Below are positions 1-8,585 of a DNA stretch of 64,000 nt, piece after piece. The DNA lies in the NCBI RefSeq assembly GCF_050624435.1, contig NC_134531.1:250060812-250124811 (forward strand). The letters run 5' to 3'. Positions within the stretch are counted from its first letter, which is position 1; every line of letters begins with the position of its first letter. This DNA is from Tenrec ecaudatus (Eukaryota; Chordata; Mammalia; Afrosoricida; Tenrecidae). The notes beneath the pieces were generated by a model. That model searched no databases. It saw nothing but the letters and a program-made list of their open reading frames with translations, and was not told where the DNA came from. The position numbers and the translations under genes are program-made.

Positions 1-2629
1 ATACACTGGGCAACACTTAACAGAAGTAACTACAGTACTTGTGCTTCTAACTATAAGCTCGAGTAGATATTAAAAGAATCTCATCTTAGTTTAGAGCAGC
101 AGTTCTCAACCTGTGGGTCGTGACACTTTTGAGGGTGTCAAAAGACCTTTTCACAGTGGTGGCCAAAATCATAACTGTAGCAGAATTATAGTTAAGAAGT
201 AGCATTGAAATGTTTTTATGATTGAGGATTCACCATTACATGAGGAACTGTATGAACGCGTTTTGGCATTAGGAAGGTTGAGGACTACTGCCCTAGGGGA
301 AGACACAAAACATAGTAATGCAGAAGGGCGGTAAATGAGAGGCAGACCCTACAAGACGGAATAGCACAGTGGCTGTATCAATGAGTGACATCAAAGAACC
401 ACATTGGGGAAGGCACATGATGTGGCAGCATTTCATTTTATTGTGCATAGAGTTGCCTAGAGTCAAAACCCACTTGATGGCAACTAACAGCAACACAAAA
501 ATACTTGAGCTGCTAACAATATGTTGACGTAGAGCTCAAGAGAAACTCTTCTTAGTTTAGAGCAGGGTTCTCAGCCTGTGGATCGCGAACCCTTTTGGGG
601 AGCGAGTGGGTCGAATGACCCTTTCACACGGGTTGCTTGATTCAAAAGAGTAGCAAAATTATAGTTATGAAACAGCAGTGAAAAAAGTTTTATGACTGGG
701 GGTCCACGACTACATTGGGAACTGTATGAAAGGGTCATGGAATTAGGAAGGTTGAGAACCACTGACCAAGAGGAAAACAGAAGTGTTTGTATCGCAGGAG
801 GGCAGCAAAGAGAGGCAGCCCCTATAAGTTGGATTAGCACAGTGGCAGCAACAATGAGAGCAAGCAAAGAACCACAGTGAGGAATGCACAGGACGGGGCA
901 GCGTTTCATTATATTTTCATAGAGTTACTGTGAGCTGAATCCCACTCTATGGCACCTAAATACAATAACAACAGGACGTTTGCTTCTAACAATGTGCTTA
1001 AATATATCTAAAGAGAAATTCTTCATAGTTTAGAGCAGCGGTTCTCAACCTGTGGGCTGGGGCCCCGTTGAGGTGAGGAACGACCCTTTCACAGGGGTGG
1101 CCCAGTTCATAACAGTAGAAAAATTACAGTTATGAAGTAGCAATGAAAATAAATTTATGATTAGGGGGTTCCCACCACATCAGGAATGGTATGAAAGGGT
1201 CGTGGAATTAGGAAGGTTGAGAACCACGGCCCTAGAGGAAGACAGAAATCTTGGTAGAGTAGAAATCCAGCAAATGAGAGGCAGACCCCCAAATGATGGA
1301 TTAGCACAGTGGCTGCAACAATGAGCGCAAGCAAAGAATCACTGTGAGGATGGCACAGGATGGGAAAGGGTTTCATTACATTGTGCATAAAGATGTTGTG
1401 AGCCAAAACCCCCTCAATGGTACCTAACAACAACAACAACAGAACTTGTGCATCTACCAATATGCTGAATTATATCTTAAGAGAATCTCCTCTTAGTTTA
1501 GAGCAGAGGATCTTCACCTGTGTGTCGCGACCACTTTGGAGGGTGGAATGAAAATTTCACAGGGGTGTCGTGACTCATAACAGTAACAAAATTACAGTTA
1601 TGAAGGTGCAGCGAAAATAATTTTATGGTTGGGGGTCACCACAAAATGAGAATTGGAATGAGAAGATCATGGCATTAGGAAAGTTGAGAACCACTGCTCT
1701 AGAGGAAGATCCAAACCTTGGTACAGAAGGGCAGCAAATGAGAGGCCATCCCCAACAAGATGCATTAGCACAGTGGCTGCAACAATGAGCACAAGCAGAG
1801 AACCACTGTGAGGAAGGCACAGGACAGGTGGTGTTTCGTTATATTGTGCATAGAGCTGCTATGGGACATACCCACTCGACGGCACCTAACAACAACAACA
1901 AATGGACTTGAGCTTCTAACAGTATGGTGAAGTAGACATTAAGAGAAACTCCTCTAAATTTAGAGCAGCAGTTCTCAAAATGTGGGTCGTGACCCCTTTG
2001 GGGGTTAACTGAACCTTTTACAGGGTGGCACTATTCATAACAGTAGCAAAACTAGAGTTATGAAGTAGCAAAATACATAATTTTATGATTGAAGGTCTAC
2101 CACTACATTGGAAACTGTATGAAAGTGTCATGGAATTAGGAAGTTTGAGAAGCACTGTCCAAGAGGAAGACACAAATATTGGTACAGTAGAAGGGCAGCA
2201 AAGGAGAGGCAGCCCCTACAACTTGGAATAGCTCAGTGGCAGCAACAATGAGCCCAAGCAAAGAACCACAGTGAGGAATACACAGGATGGGGCAGCGTTT
2301 CAGTACATTGTACATAGAGTTGCTGTGAGCCAAAATCCGCTCGACGGCACCTAACAACAGCAATAGCAGGACTGTATGTCTAACAATATACTGAACTACA
2401 TCTTAAAGAAACACCTCTTAGTTTAGAGCAGAGGTTCTCAACCTGTGGATCAGGACCTCTTTGAGTTTTGAACTACCCATTCACAGTAGTGGGCCTCTCC
2501 TTATTAGTAGCAAAATTACAGTTATGAAGTAGCAACGAAAATAATTTTATGAATGGATGTTCACCACAACAGCAGGAACTTCATTATAGTGCCAAGGAAT
2601 TAGGAAGGTTGAGAACCACTGGTTTAGAG
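1..2629 (+). repeat. SPIN/RTE composite satellite, block 1 (about 5.6 units)
   Basis: Tandem array of about 464-bp units. SPIN-like hAT segments start at about 97, 563, 1036, 1504, 1966 and 2429, so spacings are 466, 473, 468, 462 and 463 bp. Each unit reads SPIN (about 193 bp), then an RTE LINE 3' end (from CCCTAGAGGAAGACAG-like sequence to the CACCTAACAACAACA tail), then a linker of about 65 bp ending CTCTTAGTTTAGAG. The array enters from outside the window on the left. It ends on the right exactly at the end of a SPIN copy plus its 8-bp duplication, after which the sequence is unrelated. Units differ from each other by many substitutions. All short frames here are accidental. Confidence 0.9.
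2429..2621 (+). mobile_element. SPIN-like non-autonomous hAT copy with perfect target duplication, terminal copy of block 1
   Basis: The element is 193 bp, starting CAGAGGTTCTCAACCTGTGG and ending GGTTGAGAACCACTG; the two ends are imperfect inverted repeats. It is flanked by GTTTAGAG at 2421-2428 and GTTTAGAG at 2622-2629. This is an 8-bp target duplication, as hAT transposases make, and it resembles the NTCTAGAN target preference known for SPIN. No transposase frame is present, so it is non-autonomous. Beyond 2629 the RTE part of the array is absent, so this is the only array member with matching duplications on both sides. Confidence 0.85.
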
Positions 2630-3184
2630 CATAGTAAATTCTGATGAAATACTACGTATTTTAACACATATGAAGTTGGAAAACAAAGGAAATTGGGAGA
2701 GGACAGTAGTATAAAATTCCTATGAGTCAGAATTTCTCTACATCATAGAGTAGCAAAGACAATGAGAAGAAATGATGAAGTCAAAAAGCTGAAGAGAAAA
2801 TTCCATAGGACACGTGGCAACAGCTTTATGCTCTCGTTAGCCCCTTGGGGCCTCCTTATCTTTTGTTGGTTTCCTTAACCCCATCCCCAACCACTGTGAA
2901 TAGACTTCATTAAACTCTCTTTAATTAAAACTTCTGCATGGCTTGTGTTCTGCTGGACTCCTAACAGATCATTTAATTTTCTTGATTGCAATTCATCCCT
3001 AGCATACAGAAATTTTTCAAGAGTTTGTTTTTAGTTTGGTTTTCATCACAATAGCATTTCCTTCCAGATTTGTTTTCCCTTGAAACATGATCAATAGTTC
3101 TTTCCTCTCCAATGAAATCTAAGTGCTACACTGCCTTACTGCCTATGAAGTTCATGTGTGTCCTACATGGGTATCACAACCATT
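2630..3184. other. Single-copy or ancient sequence right of the array edge
   Basis: No gene seen. A pyrimidine-rich stretch followed by ATTAAA and a GCATGGCTTGTG-like segment (about 2880-2975) resembles the polyadenylation part of an old retroviral LTR, but not enough to name a family. Confidence 0.3.
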
Positions 3185-3192
3185 CCCTAGAC

Positions 3193-3383
3193 CAGTGGTT
3201 GTCAACCTTCTTAATGCCATGACCCTTTCATACAGTTCCTCAGGTCGTGTTGACCCCTGATCATAAAATTATTTCATTGGTAATTCATCACTGCAATTTT
3301 GCTACTGTGATGAATCAGGCAACCCCTGTGAAAGTGTCATTCGACCCCCTAAGAAGTCGTGAGCCACAGGTTGAGATCCACCA
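3193..3383 (-). mobile_element. SPIN-like hAT copy, solitary, reverse orientation
   Basis: A 191-bp copy of the same hAT as in the array but on the opposite strand: it begins CAGTGGTTGTCAACCTTC and ends ACAGGTTGAGATCCACCA. It is flanked by CCCTAGAC at 3185-3192 and CCCTAGAC at 3384-3391, a perfect 8-bp duplication matching the SPIN target preference. It lies about 560 bp beyond the array edge and shows that the family transposed here independently of the array. Confidence 0.9.
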
Positions 3384-3391
3384 CCCTAGAC

Positions 3392-3865
3392 CAACGTATG
3401 GCCCGAGGGCTGTATATGGCCCCACAAATCATCAATACTTGCCAGCACCACATATCTGATCAAAGAGAAACATTTGTAGCCATCACCTTAGGGGTGAGTT
3501 CATTAAATATTTGACTTGTATTTCCCTATGAATGATATTATAAATCACAACATGACCCTTGGCAGAAAAACAGATTTCCAGCTCCTGCTCTAGACCAAAG
3601 TTTCCCAAAGTTATTCTGCCTACTGCACTCTTTTCAGAAAAAGAAATTACTCAGCCCAGCCCACCCCCCCCTACCACCCCCGGCAATGAAAGAATTCTGT
3701 ACCATAGCCCACCATCCAGGATAAAATGTAGATCTCTGCTTTGTAGATCCCTGGGTTTTTCTGTGCCCAGCAGGTGGGTGGTGTCACCCACTGTGGGAAA
3801 TGAGACTCTAGGTAAATCAGGTGTGCTTTCACTCTCTCTGCAAGAATTTCAGTTGAGGAGCAAGA
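3392..3865. other. Unassigned intergenic sequence
   Basis: A GGCCCGAGGGCTGTATATGG segment near 3399 recalls ends of ancient DNA transposons, but no family can be fixed. No coding evidence; the 119-codon frame at 3559-3918 runs into an RTE fragment and is not gene-like. Confidence 0.3.
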
Positions 3866-4060
3866 TCTGTCTTGAAAGAAGTGCATCCAGAATGCTCCTT
3901 AGAGGCAAGAATGGCTAGACTTCGTCTCACATACTTGGACATCAGCAGTTATCAGGAGTGACATCATGGAAAAGGCCATCATGCTTGGTAAAGGGGCTCC
4001 AAAAAGAGGAAGGCCCTCACCAAGAAGGATGGACACAGTTTCTGCAACAATAATCTAAAA
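3866..4060 (+). mobile_element. RTE (BovB-like) LINE fragment, near 3' end
   Basis: Reads through the conserved RTE stretch: CAGAATGCTCCTTAGAGGCAA, then CTTCGTCTCACATACTTGGACA, GTTATCAGGAGTGACATCATGG, CATCATGCTTGGTAAAG, AAGAGGAAGGCCCTCACCAAG and GGACACAGTTTCTGCAACAA. It is truncated before the AACAAC tail and colinear with the other RTE copies in the window. Confidence 0.8.
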
Positions 4061-4636
4061 CATTCTTGGCCTTGACACAACTCCACAGCCCTGACACTGT
4101 GGAGCGTGCCAAAGCCACTCTCTTGGACACCCACTTGACTGCTACCTGGGAACTCTCCCTGGAGCATTTGGGGACAAAGGAGAGGAAACATGCCTGCAGT
4201 ATAATTAACACTGTAACAACTTGTTTCCCCCTTGGATAATGACACCATTCGCTGCTTCAATTATGCATGAAATGTAAATTACATGACTCAGAGATGTCAT
4301 GTCTGAGCAGCCATGATGCTAAGTTATGAGGCTCTCCATCAAGCAGCCTCTCCACAACGAACAGGTCCTAAGGAACCCAAGCCCCGAGGCTTACAGCTGA
4401 GACCGAGATCCTGTGATCTTTGAGTGTGCCTGCTTCACAGAGCCCCCAAGGGAGAATATTTCTGGGTGGCCCAGGATGCCAGGCAGGAATATTCCAGCCA
4501 TCTGCTTTCATCACCCTGGACCTCCCATTTTCTTTAAAGGTAGTCAAACCCTGGACAGAACTCTTTCCTTCCCTATCCCTCAGAAAAGAAGGGAAAAAGG
4601 GGCAGTGGCCGTATTTGTGGTAATAACCTTCTTGCT
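4061..4636. other. Unassigned intergenic sequence
   Basis: No gene, RNA or recognisable repeat seen. Opposed frames of about 100 and 83 codons overlap here and neither has gene-like features. Confidence 0.3.
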
Positions 4637-4832
4637 GAGGAGCTTTGGTGATGCTGTGGGTTAAGCATCCCACTACTAATCACAAGGCAAGCAGTTCAAA
4701 CCTACTAGCTGCTCTGAGAGGGAGAAAGATGAGGCCGTCTGACAATGGACAAATGTATAGTGTCAGAAACCCACATGGGCAGTTCTACTCTTTCCTCTAG
4801 CGTTGCTATGCATCTGAATTGGCTGGATTCAC
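4637..4832 (+). mobile_element. AfroSINE
   Basis: tRNA-like head (GGTGATGCTGTGGGTTAAGC, then CAAGCAGTTCAAACCTACTAGC as the B-box region), followed by the SINE body with CAGAAACCCACATGGGCAGTTCTACTCT and the RTE-related 3' end with GTTGCTATGCATCTGAATTGG. Full-length plus-strand copy, diverged. Confidence 0.8.
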
Positions 4833-4855
4833 CAGAAGTAGGTTTTGCTTCTTGA

Positions 4856-4915
4856 GAGTGTATGTGTGTATGTGTGTGTACATGCGTGTGCACACCTGTA
4901 TGTGTGTGTGTCTGC
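4856..4915 (+). repeat. (TG)n-rich microsatellite
   Basis: Imperfect TGTGTA/TGTG tract directly downstream of the SINE. Confidence 0.85.
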
Positions 4916-4919
4916 ATTG

Positions 4920-6225
4920 TCATTTGTGTGGTTTGGAAGCCCAGAGAAGGCAGCTCGAGGCTGCATTGGAAACAGGTCGACAAATCCGGTTGAGAAGAGA
5001 GAATGGTGAGATCCTTGAAGAGGCAGATGCAAACTCGTTCCCCAGATTCCTTCCATATCCATCCTGCCACCCATTCATTACTCAGTCTGGCTCAAAGTAC
5101 TCTGTATTCTCCCCTTGGCCAGCCCCACACAGCTTCCTACCCCTTCTCACCACTAGCTCTCTGGATACGACTCTAAATCAGCTAGAGATACCCACTGATT
5201 GATGAGCTACTGAAAGGTTGGATCAGCCACCCTTCTTTGTGGCCCATGAAAGAACTTTCCAAAACCTTGTGTAACAAGCAGGTACACGTGATTTTAGAGA
5301 ATAGGCATAGGCTAATTTGTATGTTTCCACCTTGAGAAGGGCAAACATCACGATGCACAATTAATAGGTGACCACAAGCATGTCACTTTTGTGGTCATTA
5401 CACATCTCCTTTGGGGGACCCATTTGTCCTTCTCCTAGCACCCTGATCCCTGGTCCCATGCCTAGACAAGAATGGGACATCCTTGTGCTCAATCAGGAAC
5501 TGCCAGGTGGAATCAGAGTCATTTCCCACTCTGTGGAGCCTCTGTGAGGACAGGGAGTTTGGAAACACAGCCTAATCTGCAGGAGACATTCAGGAAAGTA
5601 TCACATATTTACCCCCAAAGACAGCTGTACAAATCCCACAACCACCCTTCAAGTACCTTGCCACTGAGCAGAGCTAAAACCAGAAGGGCCAAAACCCACA
5701 TATGGGTACAAGAAACCTCTGGAAGGTGTCCCTGTGGAGGGCCGGGGAAGGGGGAGCGTGGATTTGAGGAGGCTCAGGCAGGCAAAGAGCCAGAATTCCT
5801 GTCTATAAACCCTTCAGACCAGACACAACCCGAGGAAGTTGAACTCTCTCTTTGTCTCTCTGCCTAACCACCCACCTCCCACCCAGTCCAGGAGATTCTT
5901 TGAACAGGGTCCACAGGGCCACAGGTGACAGCTGTCAGCTCCTGTTACTACCCAGGCTTGGGAAACCTCCCCCATTCTGGAAATCCAAATATTTTCTTAG
6001 AATTTGATCAAGGCCCAGGTCGAGCCTTCCCTCCCCCTTTTCTCACAGAGGCACTTGGTCAGAATGGCAAATAGCGCTCAACTGTGCCATTCACTCCACC
6101 TCTTTATTCCCTGTTCCCTTCGAACCATCTGCTGCAAAAAATCACAAAACTGCCAGATGGAGGGCAGGGCGGTGTTTCCTTTTCAGTCTTCCCTCTCATC
6201 TTTCTCTGGTCGCATCATCATTCCA
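4920..6225. other. Unassigned intergenic sequence
   Basis: No exon, RNA gene or clear repeat recognised in about 1.3 kb. Frames of up to 131 codons occur without signal peptide, domain or splice context. Confidence 0.3.
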
Positions 6226-6412
6226 GGTACAGCAAACTCATTACTGTCCAGTCAATTCCAACTCATGGAGACCCTATGTAAGTTTTCCAAGGTTGTACTA
6301 CATTACTGGAATAGACAGCCTCCTCATTTTCCCTTGAAGCAGCTGGTGGGTTTGAACTGTCAACCTTTCAGTTAGCAGTTCAACATTTACATGATGGTGC
6401 CTTCAGAGTGGT
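6226..6412 (-). mobile_element. AfroSINE
   Basis: Minus-strand copy. The plus strand shows the reversed 3' end (AACTCATTACTGTCCAGTCAA, CAACTCATGGAGACCCTATG), the body and the reversed tRNA-like head (GGTGGGTTTGAACTGTCAACC, TTAGCAGTTCAACATTTACATGATGGTGCC). Confidence 0.8.
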
Positions 6413-6751
6413 GTGTCATAGTCTCCAGACACCGTAGGAAAGAATCATTGTTCTGGCTTACTTTCATAAGGTGGGATTCTAGGTAGACAGGTATGAGGTA
6501 GGTGTAAGTAGAAATCTACTTGATGGCAACAATCAACAACATTGATGTTATTGTTTCGGGCTGGGGAACTGAGGCCTATGAGGCAAAGAGCTAAGTAACA
6601 GCTACATCAGGTTTGTTAGGCACTTCGTCGTTGAGCTCTGTTCTAGATACTGGTTATACAGCTAGAAGGAAGGAGGCATATCTGTTCCTGGAGTTGAGAG
6701 ATGCGAGGGGTTAGAAACCTTCCTGTCCTGTTAGTAGTGGGTGTAGACATT

Positions 6752-7275
6752 TCTTCTGCTGTTAGATGTCATTGAGTCAGTTCCAACTCCTAGCCACCCT
6801 ATGGACAATAGAATGAAACACCACCCAGTCCTGCACCATCCTCTCAATAGTTGTTATGTTTCAGCCCCTTGTTGCAGCCACTATGGCAATCCATTTACTG
6901 AAGGTCTTCCTCATTTTCGCTGATCTCTCTTCACCAAGCAGGACGTCCTTCCTCCTCCAAGGCCTGGTCTCTCCCTAACAGTATGTCCAAGGTATGTGAG
7001 GGGAAGTCTCAGCATCCTTGCTTCTAAGGAGTATTCTGGCTGTACTTCTAAGCTACAGTTGTTTGTTCTTTTGGTAGCTCATAGTACTTTCAATATTCTT
7101 CACCAGCCTCCCAATTCAAATGCATTGATTCTTCTTTGATCTTCCTTTTCAATGTCCAACTTTCACGTGCATAGGCCATTGAAAATATGACTATAAGATG
7201 GCTTTAGTCAGGTGCACCGTAATCTTCAATGTAACCTTCTTGCTCTTCAACACTTTGAAGAATACTTTTGAAAGA
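6752..7275 (-). mobile_element. RTE LINE 3' end
   Basis: Reverse-complement RTE 3' region of about 520 bp: GTTAGATGTCATTGAGTCAG (end of element), TGCACCATCCTCTCAATAGTTG, CCCTTGTTGCAGCCACTATGG, AAGGTCTTCCTCATTTTCGCTG, GCATCCTTGCTTCTAAGGAG, and so on to TTCTTGCTCTTCAACACTTTG. It contains the C-terminal reverse-transcriptase tail of the element, decayed by stops and indels. Confidence 0.85.
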
Positions 7276-7344
7276 GTTATCTGGCAGAGTCGTGCGGCCC
7301 CTTTAAGGGTGAGGAGGCGGGGCACACAGGCAGAGGCATGTGGC

Positions 7345-7548
7345 CCCATAAAGGCTTGGCCTACTTGGAAGCAGCTGGATCCACAGGTGAGGAAAAGGCA
7401 GGTGACCAGCCAGCACTTTTTGTGGAGGCCAAGGGCTCAGGAGCTGAGCAGGCAAAACTCTGAGCATTGTGCAAGCCAGTCCCCTAGATGAGCCGCCACC
7501 ATGGACCAGAACAACCTGATGGACAAGACCTAGGACTTCGTTGACCAG
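7345..7548 (+). pseudogene. Decayed 5'-exon-like segment with perfect Kozak start
   Basis: A TATA-like CATAAAGG (about 7347) precedes CCACAG|GTGAGG (donor at 7387). Then come GCCGCCACC-ATG-G at 7492-7504 and a short frame MDQNNLMDKT, ending in TAG at 7531-7533. If that stop was once TGG the frame would continue DFVDQ to a consensus donor GTGAGG at 7549. The ordered TATA, donor, perfect Kozak and donor suggest the 5' end of a small gene or a copy of one, now carrying a stop. I do not recognise the protein. Chance arrangement is a real alternative, and no downstream exon was found. Confidence 0.3.
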
Positions 7549-7816
7549 GTGAGGCCTGTGTGGCCTCCCCAACCCCACCCAGATTCCTGCCCATCTGGGC
7601 CTTGCCACCATGATCCCACCCCAGGTCTGAGGCCCACATCTGAGGCCCACCTAGTGCATGGCATGCCACAAAAAACCCGCCCTACCCTGCCCACTAACTG
7701 GGGACCTCAGTCTAGGCCTCTTGCCCCCAAATGGGGCCAGCTCACCACCAAAACCCTGTCCTGGGCCCACTGCCCACCAGGGACCCTGCATCAGGCTCCT
7801 TGCCAACCCGGGGCCT
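7549..7816. other. Unassigned C-rich sequence
   Basis: Continuation of the exon-like locus, read as intron if that interpretation is right. No splice acceptor with a following frame was recognised. Confidence 0.25.
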
Positions 7817-8035
7817 AGCCCAGGGTCACCATGAGTCAGAATCAACTCTCTTGTGCCTGTTTTGGTTTGGAGAGAGGAGCTATTAGAGGCTGTGGGGTAT
7901 AATGTTGAATCCAAGACAAGGAAGGATTTCTACTGCTATAAAGATTTAGTGTCAGAAACCCACAAAGACAGTTCTACCCTGTCCTACATGGTCGCTGACT
8001 TGGCTTCAACTGGATGGCACTAAGATAGCAACTAT
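7817..8035 (+). mobile_element. Broken AfroSINE fragments
   Basis: Two pieces of SINE 3' sequence: AGGGTCACCATGAGTCAGAATC at about 7820, and GTGTCAGAAACCCACAAAGACAG with TCCTACATGGTCGCTGACTTGG at about 7950-8015. They are separated by unrelated sequence. Confidence 0.6.
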
Positions 8036-8149
8036 CTGCTGAAAGGTTACCATGTGGCAGGGCTGGTGCCAAGTATGTTATGCTAATGATATTTACAGAA
8101 GACAGAGGCCCCACTTATGATTAATGTCTCTGCTGTTAGAACACTCCAT

Positions 8150-8238
8150 TGTCCTGTCTTGGCTCTATCTCCTTCTAGCTCTAAGACCTTAGACAAATAA
8201 TTGAGCCCCTCTTGTGCTGCTGTGTATAGAAGGGAAGT
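8150..8238 (+). mobile_element. MIR fragment
   Basis: Core MIR wording (TTGGCTCTATCTCCTTCTAGC, AAGACCTTAGACAAATAATTGAGCC) in plus orientation. Confidence 0.6.
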
Positions 8239-8282
8239 GAAAAATCGTTCTTAGATTGTGTGTTCGAGGTTGAAATTGAATG

Positions 8283-8585
8283 CATCAATAGATAGAGAGA
8301 CCTTATTGCTGTTGTTAGTCGCCCACAAATCAAATTTGACTCCTTGTGACATTAGGTCTTACAGGACAAATTATTGCCAGATCCTACGCAATCTTCCTGC
8401 CCATTGACAGGTTTGGGGCCTTTGTTGCAGTTATTGTGCGAGTCCGTGTCATGAAGAGTTTCCCCCGATCCACTAATTTACCACACATGCTGTCCTCTTT
8501 TCGCAATTCGTCTCTCTTAACGACATGTCCAAAACCAGCATGACAAAATTTTGCCATCCTCTCTTCTAGGAACATTCTTGGAAGA
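8283..8585 (-). mobile_element. Divergent RTE LINE 3' end adjoining the satellite
   Basis: Reverse-oriented RTE 3' region: GCTGTTGTTAGTCGCCCACAA, TTTGTTGCAGTTATTGTGCGAG, CTAATTTACCACACATGCTGTCC, TTAACGACATGTCCAAAACCAG, GCCATCCTCTCTTCTAGGAAC. It runs directly into block 2 of the satellite, which starts inside the RTE part of a unit. The junction is therefore RTE against RTE in opposite orientation. Confidence 0.65.

Noticed and set aside
4657-4690. tRNA gene
   Set aside because: The tRNA-like A and B boxes here and at 57730, 58825 and 60893 are the heads of AfroSINEs. There is no cloverleaf with acceptor pairing.
4819-5202. 127-codon plus frame over the TG microsatellite
   Set aside because: It starts in a SINE tail and passes through a microsatellite, with no conserved feature.
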